Shown piece after piece: positions 6,353-14,133 of a stretch of DNA of 24,903 bases; the first letter of the stretch is position 1; the number at the start of each line of letters is the position of its first letter. Below the pieces are notes generated by a model. It was given only the letters and a program-made list of their open reading frames with translations. It had not been told where the DNA came from and did not search any database. A program made the position numbers and the translations under genes. The DNA lies in NCBI GenBank assembly GCA_046715235.1, contig JBKJZO010000204.1:1-24903 (forward strand), in the 5' to 3' direction. This DNA is from JBKJZO01 sp046715235. GTDB taxonomy: Bacteria > Actinomycetota > Actinomycetes > BP-191.

Positions 6353-7090
6353 TCACCCGGCTCGGCGCGTCGGTTCGCCCGCTGCCGGCGCGCCGCTCTT
6401 AGCGGCCACGCGGGCATCCTCAATTTCGCGCTTCGCGCTCGATGCGTACTTGTCCACGTACTCCTGGCCGGAGAGTTGCATCAGCTCGTACATGATCTCG
6501 TCGGTGATGGAGCGCAGGACGAACCGGTCGCCCTCCATGCCCTCATAGCGCGAGAAGTCGAGCGGCTTGCCGATCTTGATGCCGACCCGCTTGATCTTCG
6601 GGATCACCTTGCCGATCGGCTGGATCGCGGCGGTGCCGATCATCGCCACCGGGATGACCGGTACGCCGGACTCCAGCGCCATCCGCGCGACTCCGGTCTT
6701 GCCGCGGTAGAGCCGGCCGTCGGGCGAGCGGGTGCCCTCCGGGTAGAGGCCGAGCAACAACCCCTCCGACAGCACCTGCTTCGCCGTCGCCAGCGCGGCC
6801 TGCGACGCGCGCCCACCGGACCGGTCGACCGGCACCTGGCCCGCAGCCTTCAGGAACTTCGACTGCAGCCGGCCGCGCAACGACTTGTTGGTGAAGTAGT
6901 CACTCTTGGCGAGAAACGTGATGCGCCGCGGTACGACGAGCGGCAGGAAGATCGAGTCGGAGAACGACAGGTGGTTGGAAGCGAAGATCGCTGGGCCCTC
7001 GTCGGGCACGTACTCGAGGCCCTCGACGTACGGCCGGAACACCAAGCGGAGGAACGGGGTGAGCACGGCCTTAACGAGCCAGTACAGCAC
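6353..7090 (-). CDS. plsC: 1-acyl-sn-glycerol-3-phosphate acyltransferase family protein
   Basis: This membrane-associated acyltransferase family (PlsC) transfers an acyl chain to lysophosphatidate in phospholipid synthesis. The 245-residue protein starts at GTG 7090, with AAGGAG five bases upstream. The diagnostic motifs are NHLSFSDS (about 39-46, the HX4D catalytic pair), the PVDRSGGRA block, YPEGTRSPDGRLYRGKTG and VPVIPVAMIGT. The N-terminus is hydrophobic (LYWLVKAVLTPFLRLVF), giving membrane attachment. The C-terminal 40 residues are charged and Ala-rich with no known domain. Actinomycetes carry several such paralogues, so the exact acceptor lipid is unsure. The gene is convergent with the RlpA-like gene and divergent from the esterase. 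Confidence 0.9.
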   Translation of the reverse strand: MLYWLVKAVLTPFLRLVFRPYVEGLEYVPDEGPAIFASNHLSFSDSIFLPLVVPRRITFLAKSDYFTNKSLRGRLQSKFLKAAGQVPVDRSGGRASQAALATAKQVLSEGLLLGLYPEGTRSPDGRLYRGKTGVARMALESGVPVIPVAMIGTAAIQPIGKVIPKIKRVGIKIGKPLDFSRYEGMEGDRFVLRSITDEIMYELMQLSGQEYVDKYASSAKREIEDARVAAKSGAPAAGEPTRRAG

Positions 7091-7245
7091 CCTGACTCCT
7101 TAGCAATCGCGCTCAGCCGTTGATCCGTCGCGTCTGACCCTATGGAGCCAGGTCATCACAGTCCATCAGCGCCACCCGGCAGTCGCGCGTGCGACGATGG
7201 CGCCGGCGTACCGCCGCATCCGTCGCGACTCCCCGGAGGCCAGCA

Positions 7246-8001
7246 GTGCCGGTAGTTAGCGGAGCCGAGCCGTTCAGTGCCGACGGCGACAGGGTGGGCG
7301 TCCTGCTCGTCCACGGCTTCACCGGATCGCCGGCAAGCATGCGCCCGTGGGGCGAGCACCTGGCGGCTGAAGGCTTCACCGTGCGGATCCCGCGGCTCCC
7401 CGGCCACGGCACTCGCTGGCAGGACATGAACGTCACGACGTGGCAGGACTGGTACGGCGAAGCGGAGGCCGCGCTCGACGAGCTGCTGCGCCGCTGCGAC
7501 GCGGTCTTCGTCATGGGGTTGTCGATGGGCGGCACCCTGACGTTGCGGCTCGCCGAGCAGAGGGGCGCCGAAGTCCGCGGCATCGTCCTCGTCGACGCAT
7601 CAATTCACAACGAGAACAAGGCGCTGCCGGCGCTGCCTTTGGTCAAGCTGGCTGTGCCCGCGTTGAAAGCGATCGCCAACGACATCGCGAAGCCGGGCGC
7701 TGACGAGGTGGCCTATCCGAAGACGCCGTTGCGGGCGCTGTCCTCGCTCGTGAAGCTGTGGCGGCTCACGAAAGCCGACCTCGGCAAGGTGACCATGCCA
7801 GTGCTGATGTTCCGCAGCGCGGTCGACCACGTGGTCGAGCCATCGAACGCCGTCGAGATCCGGTCGCGGATCGGCAGCGACGACGTACAAGAGGTCGTGC
7901 TGCCCGACAGTTATCACGTCGCGACGCTCGACTACGACGCGCCGACGATCTTCGAAGGCAGCGTCGAGTTCGTCCGCAAGCACGCCGGCATCGAGGCCTG
8001 A
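7246..8001 (+). CDS. alpha/beta-hydrolase, carboxylesterase / monoacylglycerol lipase-like
   Basis: This serine hydrolase of 251 residues resembles Geobacillus Est30-type carboxylesterases. GTG 7246 is chosen because GGAGG lies six bases upstream; the longer upstream frame is arginine-rich and not conserved-looking. Visible parts are the oxyanion-hole motif HGFTGS (23-28), the nucleophile elbow GLSMGG with Ser93, the acid Asp194 in SAVDHVV and the base His224 in SYHVAT. These residues fit an esterase for medium-chain or monoacyl substrates; the physiological substrate is unknown. The next gene starts only 17 nt downstream on the same strand, and plsC lies divergently upstream, so a lipid-turnover context is plausible but unproven. 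Confidence 0.9.
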   Translation: MPVVSGAEPFSADGDRVGVLLVHGFTGSPASMRPWGEHLAAEGFTVRIPRLPGHGTRWQDMNVTTWQDWYGEAEAALDELLRRCDAVFVMGLSMGGTLTLRLAEQRGAEVRGIVLVDASIHNENKALPALPLVKLAVPALKAIANDIAKPGADEVAYPKTPLRALSSLVKLWRLTKADLGKVTMPVLMFRSAVDHVVEPSNAVEIRSRIGSDDVQEVVLPDSYHVATLDYDAPTIFEGSVEFVRKHAGIEA

Positions 8002-8018
8002 TCGATCGGGAGGCGAGG

Positions 8019-9401
8019 GTGGCCACTCTTCGCGACCTGCTCATCCACGCGGCAGCGCGGGCCGCTGACCATCGCGAAGACGCGGCCACGCGGCCTGTCT
8101 TCCCGAGCAACGTCGACATCGACGCGGTACGCCGTGCGCTCGGCTCGCTGCCCGACGGGCCGACGCCGGCGACCGCGGTGGTCGACGAATTGGCCGACGC
8201 GGTCGAACCCGCCCTTGTCGCCACGACCGGGCCCCGCTTCTTCGGTTTCGTCATCGGCGGCGCCCTCGATGCCGCGAGTGCTGCCGACGTCCTGACCACC
8301 GGGTGGGACCAGATCGCCTTCAACGCGGTCAGCTCACCCGCGGCCGCGGTCGTCGAGGACGTCGCCGGGGCCTGGCTCAAGGAGCTGCTCGGGCTGCCCG
8401 CCGGCGCTTCGTTCGGGTTCGTGACCGGCGCGCAGGGCGCCAATACCGTCTCGCTCGCTGCCGCCCGTCACCACGTGCTGGCCAAAGCGGGGTGGGACGT
8501 CGAGCAACAAGGACTGCTGGGCGGGCCACCGGTGCGGGTGGTGGCGAACGGCGAGCGGCACGGAACGATCGACCGGACGCTGCGTCTGCTCGGACTCGGC
8601 GCGGGCGCACTCGAACCGGTGGCCACCGACGGGCAGGGGGCGATCGACGTCGCCGATCTCACGCGCGTCCTTGCCAGCCGCGCGGCTGGACCGACGATCG
8701 TCTGCCTCCAGGCAGGCAACGTGAACACCGGCGCCGTCGACGACCTGGCCACCGCGACAGCAGCGGCGCACGACCACGGTGCCTGGGTTCACGTTGACGG
8801 CGCGTTCGGGCTGTGGGCCGCGGCCAATCCGGCCACCAGCCACCTCACGACAGGGATCGAGACGGCGGACTCATGGGCGACCGACGGCCACAAGTGGCTC
8901 AACGTCCCCTACGACAGCGGTTACGCCTTCTGCGCGCATCCCGACGCGCACGCCGCGGCGCTGTCGTACAGCGCGGTGTACCTGACCGGGCAGGGCAGCG
9001 GCGGGTTGCGGGCGCCCGCTGACTACGTGCTCGAGTCGTCGCGCCGGGCCCGCGGCTTCACGACGTGGGCCGCCCTCCGCCAGCTAGGCCGAACCGGCGT
9101 CGCCGATCTCGTCGAGCGGTGCTGCGCACTCGCCCGCAGCTTCGCCGAGCAGCTCGCCGCCCTCGACGACGTCACGGTCGTCAATGACGTCGTCCTCAAC
9201 CAAGTAGTGGTCAGCTTTGGCGACGACGACCGGACCGACCGCGTCATCGACCGGGTGCAGCGATCCGGTGAGTGCTGGATGGGCGCGACGACGTGGCACG
9301 ACCAGCGCCTCATGCGCATCTCCGTGTCGAACTGGCGCACCACCCAGGCGGACGTCGACCGCTCCGTCGCCGCCGTAGCGTCGGCCCTCGCCGACGCCTG
9401 A
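8019..9401 (+). CDS. PLP-dependent group II decarboxylase family protein
   Basis: This 460-residue fold-type I pyridoxal-phosphate enzyme belongs to the aromatic/glutamate decarboxylase family (group II). GTG 8019 follows GGGAGG at five bases. The PLP-binding features are visible: TGAQGANTVSLAAAR (136-150, phosphate side), His181 in ERHGTIDRTLRLLG, Asp260 in HVDGAFGLWA, and the Schiff-base lysine Lys292 in DGHKWLNVPYDSG. The N-terminal region (GPRFFGFVIGG) is also typical. The family includes decarboxylases of aromatic amino acids, glutamate, diaminobutyrate and aspartate as well as other lyases; the substrate cannot be read from sequence. The gene probably shares a transcript with the esterase, from which it is separated by 17 nt. 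Confidence 0.88.
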   Translation: MATLRDLLIHAAARAADHREDAATRPVFPSNVDIDAVRRALGSLPDGPTPATAVVDELADAVEPALVATTGPRFFGFVIGGALDAASAADVLTTGWDQIAFNAVSSPAAAVVEDVAGAWLKELLGLPAGASFGFVTGAQGANTVSLAAARHHVLAKAGWDVEQQGLLGGPPVRVVANGERHGTIDRTLRLLGLGAGALEPVATDGQGAIDVADLTRVLASRAAGPTIVCLQAGNVNTGAVDDLATATAAAHDHGAWVHVDGAFGLWAAANPATSHLTTGIETADSWATDGHKWLNVPYDSGYAFCAHPDAHAAALSYSAVYLTGQGSGGLRAPADYVLESSRRARGFTTWAALRQLGRTGVADLVERCCALARSFAEQLAALDDVTVVNDVVLNQVVVSFGDDDRTDRVIDRVQRSGECWMGATTWHDQRLMRISVSNWRTTQADVDRSVAAVASALADA

Positions 9402-9495
9402 ACCCCTTTCAAGATCACGTGAAGAGTTCGGCCGGCGCTGGGAGGTCCGCGTCGACCATGACGGCTACTCCTTTGCCGGCAGTAGCGGGGATCGC

Positions 9496-9843
9496 TTACA
9501 GGGCGAGGTGGAGCCGAAGCGCCTCGTCGAGCGCCGTGACCAGCTCCCCGCTGAGCGTGCCGAGGAGGTCGCCGACCCTCTCGACTGCGATCGAGCGAAC
9601 CTGCTCCCCTTGCGCCTTGCAGTCGCGATCGAGACCGGTAGTGGCGGCGTCGAGCAGGATCTGGAAGGGATACACGCGCGACGTGTTCGACGTCACCGGC
9701 ACGACCGTGATGACGCCGCGGCCGAGTCGCGCGGCGGTGGCGTTGGCCCCGTCGTTGCTCACGATCACGGCCGGACGTCGCTTGTTCGCTTCCGTGCCAC
9801 GCGATGGGTCGAGATCGACCATGCGGATCTCGCCGCGCCGCAC
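9496..9843 (-). CDS. mazF: MazF/PemK-type mRNA interferase toxin
   Basis: This 115-residue ribosome-independent endoribonuclease toxin would cleave mRNA at short sequence motifs. The family core is clear: RRGEIRMVDLDPSRG near the N-terminus, KRRPAVIVSND, VITVVPVTSNTSRVYPFQI and the CKAQGEQVRSI block. GTG 9843 begins one base after the TGA of the antitoxin gene, so the two are translationally coupled, with no separate ribosome-binding site needed. Length is normal for the family. The cleavage motif and natural trigger are unknown. Confidence 0.92.
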   Translation of the reverse strand: MRRGEIRMVDLDPSRGTEANKRRPAVIVSNDGANATAARLGRGVITVVPVTSNTSRVYPFQILLDAATTGLDRDCKAQGEQVRSIAVERVGDLLGTLSGELVTALDEALRLHLAL

Positions 9844-9844
9844 G

Positions 9845-10063
9845 TCAGCTCAATCCGTCGCCGGTTGCCGCGTCCCACAGCTCGCGGTCGTCACCCGTTG
9901 TCCAATCGTTCCAGGCGCCCTCGTACGCAGGCCCCAGCTCCGATGCACGCAGCAGTCGGACGGCCTTGTGGACCGCGGCGGAACGCGAGCCGATCCCTTG
10001 GCTCGTGGCGTACTCGTCGAGGAACTCGACATCCTCCTCGGGCAGGCTGACGCTCACCTTCAT
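9845..10063 (-). CDS. mazE: MazE-type ribbon-helix-helix antitoxin
   Basis: This 72-residue protein opens with a ribbon-helix-helix DNA-binding segment (MKVSVSLPEEDVEFLDEYA, helix to about residue 42) and ends in an acidic, Trp-containing tail (AWNDWTTGDDRELWDAATGDG) of the kind that wraps the MazF dimer. It closely resembles the mycobacterial MazE antitoxins of the MKLSVSLS... type. The ATG at 10063 is preceded by AGGA seven bases away, within an inverted repeat that is the likely autoregulatory operator. It is first in the two-gene operon with mazF. Confidence 0.9.
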   Translation of the reverse strand: MKVSVSLPEEDVEFLDEYATSQGIGSRSAAVHKAVRLLRASELGPAYEGAWNDWTTGDDRELWDAATGDGLS

Positions 10064-10069
10064 ACTTCA

Positions 10070-10087
10070 ATCCTACTATCAGTAGGA
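10070..10087 (-). promoter_or_regulatory. mazEF operator overlapping a -10 box
   Basis: TCCTACT (10071-10077) and AGTAGGA (10081-10087) are perfect inverted arms around three bases. On the minus strand TAGGAT (10075-10070) overlaps the proximal arm, matches TANNNT and lies six bases before the mazE ATG. Binding of MazE/MazEF here would block the promoter, the usual autorepression circuit. Confidence 0.6.
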
Positions 10088-10230
10088 CAGTTCGGCTACT
10101 GCCGGTTCACGGCCGCTCCTCATGTTGGGGGGGTGGCTCGGTCTCAAGATCGTCGGGCAGATCGCCCCTCCGGTGGCCGAGTTGATTGACCGATGGGCAT
10201 GACGGCTGCGACCTGTGCTGCAATCGAGCA

Positions 10231-10956
10231 ATGAGCACTGATAGCGACGAGCCGCGCGGCTCGTCGGGACCACGGGCCAATGCGGTGCCCTCGACGGAGT
10301 TCACCCGGTTGAGCACGGTCGACGCGCGCGTGTCCGACGCGCTGCTCGACGTACTCGAGGACGCCGGCATCGCGGCGCGGGTCGAGCCGAGCGCTGGCGA
10401 CGTCGGCCCCTACCGCGATGTCCGCCCGCATCCGCTGCCCGAGGACGTGCTGTACGTCGACGCGGCGCGGCGCGAGGAGGCCGGCGCGCTGGTCGGCGCC
10501 GAGCTGCCGGGGATGCTCGCCGAACTCAGGCCCGCCACGCGTGATTGGACCGATGAGGACGAGACCTTCGCCAGCATCATCGCCGGCTTCAACACCGACG
10601 AGCCAGACACTGTGGAGCGCAGTTCCAGCCTCGATCCGGTGCCGCGACTTCGGCGTAGGTCCGATGACGACTGGGAAACCCGGGTCGCGGCTAACAACGC
10701 CGCCTTCGACGAGCAGGACCATTTCGTTCCGCCACCGCCACCGCCTCTGCCTCGGCTCACCGGCCCGCGCCTGTGGGGAATCGCGATGCTCGCCGCCGCG
10801 CTGTTGCTGCTCGTCGTCGTACCGTTGGCCGGCGGTCGCAGCGAAGGGCAACTGGTCACCGGCATTCTGCTCGCCGTCGCGGGCACCGGCGTGATCATCT
10901 GGCAGATGCGCGAGGGTCGCAGCGACGACGACCCCGACGACGGCGCCGTGATCTGA
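10231..10956 (+). CDS. conserved hypothetical protein with two C-terminal membrane segments
   Basis: I do not recognise a named family. The 241-residue protein has an acidic N-terminus. A segment at about 30-90 (SDALLDVLEDAGIAARVEP ... DVLYVDAARREEAGALV) has the look of the small ferredoxin-like DUF2007-type domain. An acidic linker and a run of seven prolines come next, and then two hydrophobic segments (GIAMLAAALLLLVVVPLAG and GILLAVAGTGVIIWQM) and an acidic tail. It is probably an inner-membrane protein with a cytoplasmic N-terminal domain. ATG 10231 lacks a clear ribosome-binding site; TGCAAT lies six bases before it. It ends 19 nt before the TIGR00300 gene and probably shares its transcript, so a role linked to that enzyme is possible but only inferred. 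Confidence 0.8.
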   Translation: MSTDSDEPRGSSGPRANAVPSTEFTRLSTVDARVSDALLDVLEDAGIAARVEPSAGDVGPYRDVRPHPLPEDVLYVDAARREEAGALVGAELPGMLAELRPATRDWTDEDETFASIIAGFNTDEPDTVERSSSLDPVPRLRRRSDDDWETRVAANNAAFDEQDHFVPPPPPPLPRLTGPRLWGIAMLAAALLLLVVVPLAGGRSEGQLVTGILLAVAGTGVIIWQMREGRSDDDPDDGAVI

Positions 10957-10975
10957 CGAATGGCGGTAGGCAGCA

Positions 10976-12205
10976 GTGCAGGTTAACGAGACCGTGGAGA
11001 TCACCGGCCACCTGATGGACACGGGCACCCTGGCCCGGATTCTCGACGACGTCCTCGAGTACGGCGGCGACTACGTCATCGAGCAGCTCGACGTGGGTCG
11101 CACACACACCGACGAGTCGTACGCGCGGATCTGCGTGAAAGCCGAACAGGACGAGGCGCTGCAGCGATTGCTGATGCGGCTGCAGACGCACGGCGTCAAC
11201 CAGGTCGACCCCGGCGAGGCCGTCGTCAAAGCCGCCGACGCCGACGGCGTCTTCCCGGACGACTTCTACTCCACGACCAACCTTGAGACTCGGGTCCGGC
11301 TCGGAGGCAAGTGGGTCGCCGTTGACCGTCCCGAGATGGACTGCGGGCTGGTCGTTCGCGACGGCACGATCACAACTGTGCCCGTCTCCGACGTGCGCCG
11401 CGGCGATCGCATCGTGTGCGGCGCGTCCGGCGTACAGGTGGTGCTGCCCGCGCGCAGGACCGCAGACCGCGACAGCTTCGAGTTCATGAGCTCGGAGATC
11501 TCTTCGGAGAAGCCGCAGGCGCTGCTGGTGCGGCAGATCGCCGATCAGTTACGCGAGGTGAAGGCCAGCGGACGCAAGGTGCTCTGGGTCGCCGGACCCG
11601 CCGTCGTACACACCGGTGCCAGTCCCGCGATGGTCGCGCTGGTCGAGGCCGGGTACGTCGACGTGCTGTTCGCGGGCAACGCTCTTGCCACGCACGACAT
11701 CGAGGCGTCGCTATACGGCACGAGCCTGGGCGTCGACCTGGCCCGCGGCAAAGGCGTCGAGCACGGCCACGAACACCACATCCGCGCGATCAACACGATC
11801 CGCCGCGCCGGCTCCATCGCGGCCGCGGTCGAAAGCGGCGTGCTGACGAGCGGCGTCATGCATTCGATGGTCCGCGGCAACCACGAATTCGTGCTCGTCG
11901 GCAGTGTGCGCGACGACGGCCCGCTGCCTGACGTCCACACCGACGTGATCGTCGGTCAACGCGCGATGCGGGCCGCCCTCCCTGGCGTCGGCTTCGCCAT
12001 CATGGGCGCGACGATGCTGCACAGCATCGCGACCGGAAACATCCTGCCGGCGTCCGTGCCGTTGGTTTGCGTCGACATCAACCCCGCGACGGTTACCAAA
12101 CTCGCCGACCGCGGATCAGCACAAGCCGTCGGCATCGTCACCGACATCGGCCTGTTCCTCGAGCAGCTAGCGGGACATCTAGTCCCAGCCTTCCGCAACC
12201 GCTGA
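10976..12205 (+). CDS. TIGR00300 / LOR-SDH family protein, archaeal-type ornithine cyclodeaminase homologue
   Basis: This 409-residue protein belongs to the family first described from lysine-oxoglutarate reductase/saccharopine dehydrogenase similarity. Members include the archaeal-type ornithine cyclodeaminase and the C-terminal part of the cyanobacterial arginine-degrading enzyme ArgZ/AgrE. The proposed reaction is ornithine to proline plus ammonia with bound NAD. The N-terminal 100 residues (ETVEITGHLMDTGTLARILDDV ... SYARICVKA) form the small alpha/beta domain. Family blocks VAGPAVVHTGASPAMVALVEAGYVDVLFAGNALATHDIE, HEHHIRAINTIRRAGSI and GATMLHSIATGNILPA follow. It starts at GTG 10976. Here it stands alone, without an arginine dihydrolase domain. 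The family call is firm; the substrate is inferred. Its stop overlaps the next start in TGATG. Confidence 0.85.
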   Translation: MQVNETVEITGHLMDTGTLARILDDVLEYGGDYVIEQLDVGRTHTDESYARICVKAEQDEALQRLLMRLQTHGVNQVDPGEAVVKAADADGVFPDDFYSTTNLETRVRLGGKWVAVDRPEMDCGLVVRDGTITTVPVSDVRRGDRIVCGASGVQVVLPARRTADRDSFEFMSSEISSEKPQALLVRQIADQLREVKASGRKVLWVAGPAVVHTGASPAMVALVEAGYVDVLFAGNALATHDIEASLYGTSLGVDLARGKGVEHGHEHHIRAINTIRRAGSIAAAVESGVLTSGVMHSMVRGNHEFVLVGSVRDDGPLPDVHTDVIVGQRAMRAALPGVGFAIMGATMLHSIATGNILPASVPLVCVDINPATVTKLADRGSAQAVGIVTDIGLFLEQLAGHLVPAFRNR

Positions 12206-12495
12206 TGACCTGGCTTCTCAGTGTCATCGCGAATTGGCGCCGTAAGCCGCGCGCGCGCGTTTTGTCATGGGACCTGTTTCGCCTGCGGACGCTCGCCATC
12301 TTCTTCGTACTCGTGTTCGGATTGATCTACGGCGGCTTCAGCGCTCTTTTCGGCTTCGATCGTCAGGGCAACCGGTGGCTGGGTTTCGCGGCACTTGCCG
12401 GCGGCTGCGTGCTCCTGCCTCTCGGAGTAATCCACCTCATGCGGCCGGTAAAGCGGCTGGACGACGACCAAGCCGAGACCAGACAAGATCACTGA
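12205..12495 (+). CDS. small two-segment membrane protein
   Basis: This 96-residue protein has no recognised family. The N-terminus is basic (NWRRKPRARV). Two hydrophobic segments follow (LAIFFVLVFGLIYGGFSALFG and WLGFAALAGGCVLLPLGVIHLM), and the C-terminus is charged. The positive-inside pattern puts both ends in the cytoplasm. The ATG overlaps the stop of the cyclodeaminase homologue by one base (TGATG), which indicates translational coupling in the same operon. The gene converges on the EEP gene with four bases between stops and no visible terminator. Confidence 0.75.
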   Translation: MTWLLSVIANWRRKPRARVLSWDLFRLRTLAIFFVLVFGLIYGGFSALFGFDRQGNRWLGFAALAGGCVLLPLGVIHLMRPVKRLDDDQAETRQDH

Positions 12496-12499
12496 CGGG

Positions 12500-13177
12500 C
12501 TAGTCGAGGGCAACCTCGGCGAGGACTGGGCGGTGGTCGCTGGCCTTGTCCATCTCGGGTGCATCGGGTACGCCGGCGCTCACCACCCGCAGCGACCGAT
12601 CGGCAAACACCGCGTCGATACGGCGGCGCGGATGCGTCGCGCTGAAGGTGTCGCCCTCCCCCACCGGCGCGACCGTGTACGCGTCCTGATAGTGCGTCGC
12701 CAGCTCACGCCACACGTCCCCGTCCGGCGTCTCGTTGATGTCACCCGCGATCACGACAGCACCGCCCAGCCTCTCCACCGCGGCGCGAATCAGCGGCACA
12801 TGCCGCTCGCGCTCGTCGGCGAACAGGCTCATGTGCACCGAGGCGACGGCGAGCCGTTGGCCGTCCAGGTCGAGCAGGGCGGTCGCGACCCCGCGCCGGT
12901 GCTTCCCGAACCGCCAAGGCAGCTTGGTCTCCCCAGAGGCCAGTACCGCAATCTCTGGGCGGACGAGCACAACAACCGCACCCGCCCGGCGATGCCCCGA
13001 CACAACCCGCAACCCCGTCGCGAGAGCGAGCTGATCGAGCCGCCGCCGCCAGAAGAGGAACCGCGGCGCCTCCTGCAGGCACACGACATCCGGTGCACAC
13101 GCGCGGATGACCGAAACGACCGCGGGCACGGACATGCGCAACGACAGCACGTTGTACGTCATCAACCGGATCGTCAC
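12500..13177 (-). CDS. endonuclease/exonuclease/phosphatase (EEP) family protein
   Basis: This 225-residue metal-dependent phosphoesterase has the DNase I/exonuclease III fold. Motifs are MTYNVLS at the N-terminus, CLQE (catalytic Glu), VASVHMSL, the metal-site GDINETPDGDVW, FSATHPRRRIDAVFAD and the closing ASDHRPVLAEV. No signal peptide is seen, so it is cytoplasmic. The substrate could be nucleic acid or a phospho-ester metabolite. GTG 13177 overlaps the carbamate-kinase stop in GTGA, which fixes the start. It is the last gene of the minus-strand operon. Confidence 0.85.
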   Translation of the reverse strand: MTIRLMTYNVLSLRMSVPAVVSVIRACAPDVVCLQEAPRFLFWRRRLDQLALATGLRVVSGHRRAGAVVVLVRPEIAVLASGETKLPWRFGKHRRGVATALLDLDGQRLAVASVHMSLFADERERHVPLIRAAVERLGGAVVIAGDINETPDGDVWRELATHYQDAYTVAPVGEGDTFSATHPRRRIDAVFADRSLRVVSAGVPDAPEMDKASDHRPVLAEVALD

Positions 13178-14109
13178 GCCGCGACGACCTGGGTGCCCGC
13201 CGCGCCGTCGAGCGCGTCGATCGCGCTCTCGAGATCGGTGATGACCGCCCGCCGGCCGCCCGACTCGACGAACTCGCAGGCAGCCAGAATCTTGGGTCCC
13301 ATGCTCCCGGCGGGAAACTCCCCGGCGGCAAGCAACTCGCGCGCAGCGACCGCGTCGAGCGTCGGTAGCGGCGCCGCGGCCGGCGTACCGAATCCCGTTT
13401 GTACGACGGCCACCTCGGTCAGGATCAACAGCACGTCCGCGTCGACGAGCCGCGCCAACCGGCTTGCAGTCAGGTCCTTGTCGACGACGGCTTCGACACC
13501 GTGCAACTGCGCGCCGTCGTCGACGACGGGTACGCCGCCGCCACCAGCCGCGATGCACACTGGACCGCTCGTCAGGATCTGCAGCAGGGCCGGCTCGGCG
13601 ACGAACCGCACCGGCACCGGGGAGGGCACGACCCGCCGCCAAACGCCCGGCGAGAGCTGGCGCATCACGTAGCCGGTTTCAACAGCGATCCGGCGGGCGA
13701 TCGCCTCGTCGTACACCGGACCGACCGGCTTGGTCGGGCGACGAAACGCCGGGTCGTAGCCGTCGACGACGACTTGGGTCACCAGGCACAGGACCGGGCG
13801 GTCAATCCCGCGGCGACGCAACGCGTTCTCGAGAGCCTGCGCGAGCAGGTACCCGATCTGACCCTGACTCTCCGCGCCGCAGACATCCATCGGCATCGGG
13901 GGGATCTGCGGCGACGCCGCCTCTTGCTGCAGCAGGATCCGCCCGATCTGCGGCCCGTTGCCATGCGTCACGACCAACTCGTCGCCACGCGCCACAACCC
14001 GCGCCAGGTGTTCGCAAGTGACCGACAGCGCCGCGCGGATCTCGGCTACCGAGCCGGTGCCGCCCGCAGGGCTGAGCGCGTTCCCGCCCAGAGCCGCGAC
14101 CACGCGCAC
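13174..14109 (-). CDS. arcC: carbamate kinase
   Basis: This enzyme makes ATP from carbamoyl phosphate and ADP, usually at the end of arginine, agmatine or purine (allantoin) breakdown. The 311-residue protein has the expected length and motifs: ALGGNAL at the N-terminus, THGNGPQIG, DVCGAESQGQIGYLL, VCIAAGGGGVPVV, EAVVDKDLTASRLA, LTEV and FPAGSMGPKI. GTG 14109 follows GGGAGG at five bases. No ornithine, putrescine or oxamate carbamoyltransferase and no arginine deiminase is in the window, so the source of carbamoyl phosphate is unclear. It lies 24 nt after the LLM gene in the operon and overlaps the EEP gene. Confidence 0.93.
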   Translation of the reverse strand: MRVVAALGGNALSPAGGTGSVAEIRAALSVTCEHLARVVARGDELVVTHGNGPQIGRILLQQEAASPQIPPMPMDVCGAESQGQIGYLLAQALENALRRRGIDRPVLCLVTQVVVDGYDPAFRRPTKPVGPVYDEAIARRIAVETGYVMRQLSPGVWRRVVPSPVPVRFVAEPALLQILTSGPVCIAAGGGGVPVVDDGAQLHGVEAVVDKDLTASRLARLVDADVLLILTEVAVVQTGFGTPAAAPLPTLDAVAARELLAAGEFPAGSMGPKILAACEFVESGGRRAVITDLESAIDALDGAAGTQVVAA

Positions 14110-14133
14110 ACCGACCTCCCGGAACGCATCGTG

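Noticed and set aside
9402..9495. Additional small gene or RNA between the decarboxylase and mazF
   Set aside because: No open frame with a ribosome-binding site, no terminator and no tRNA-like fold could be seen.
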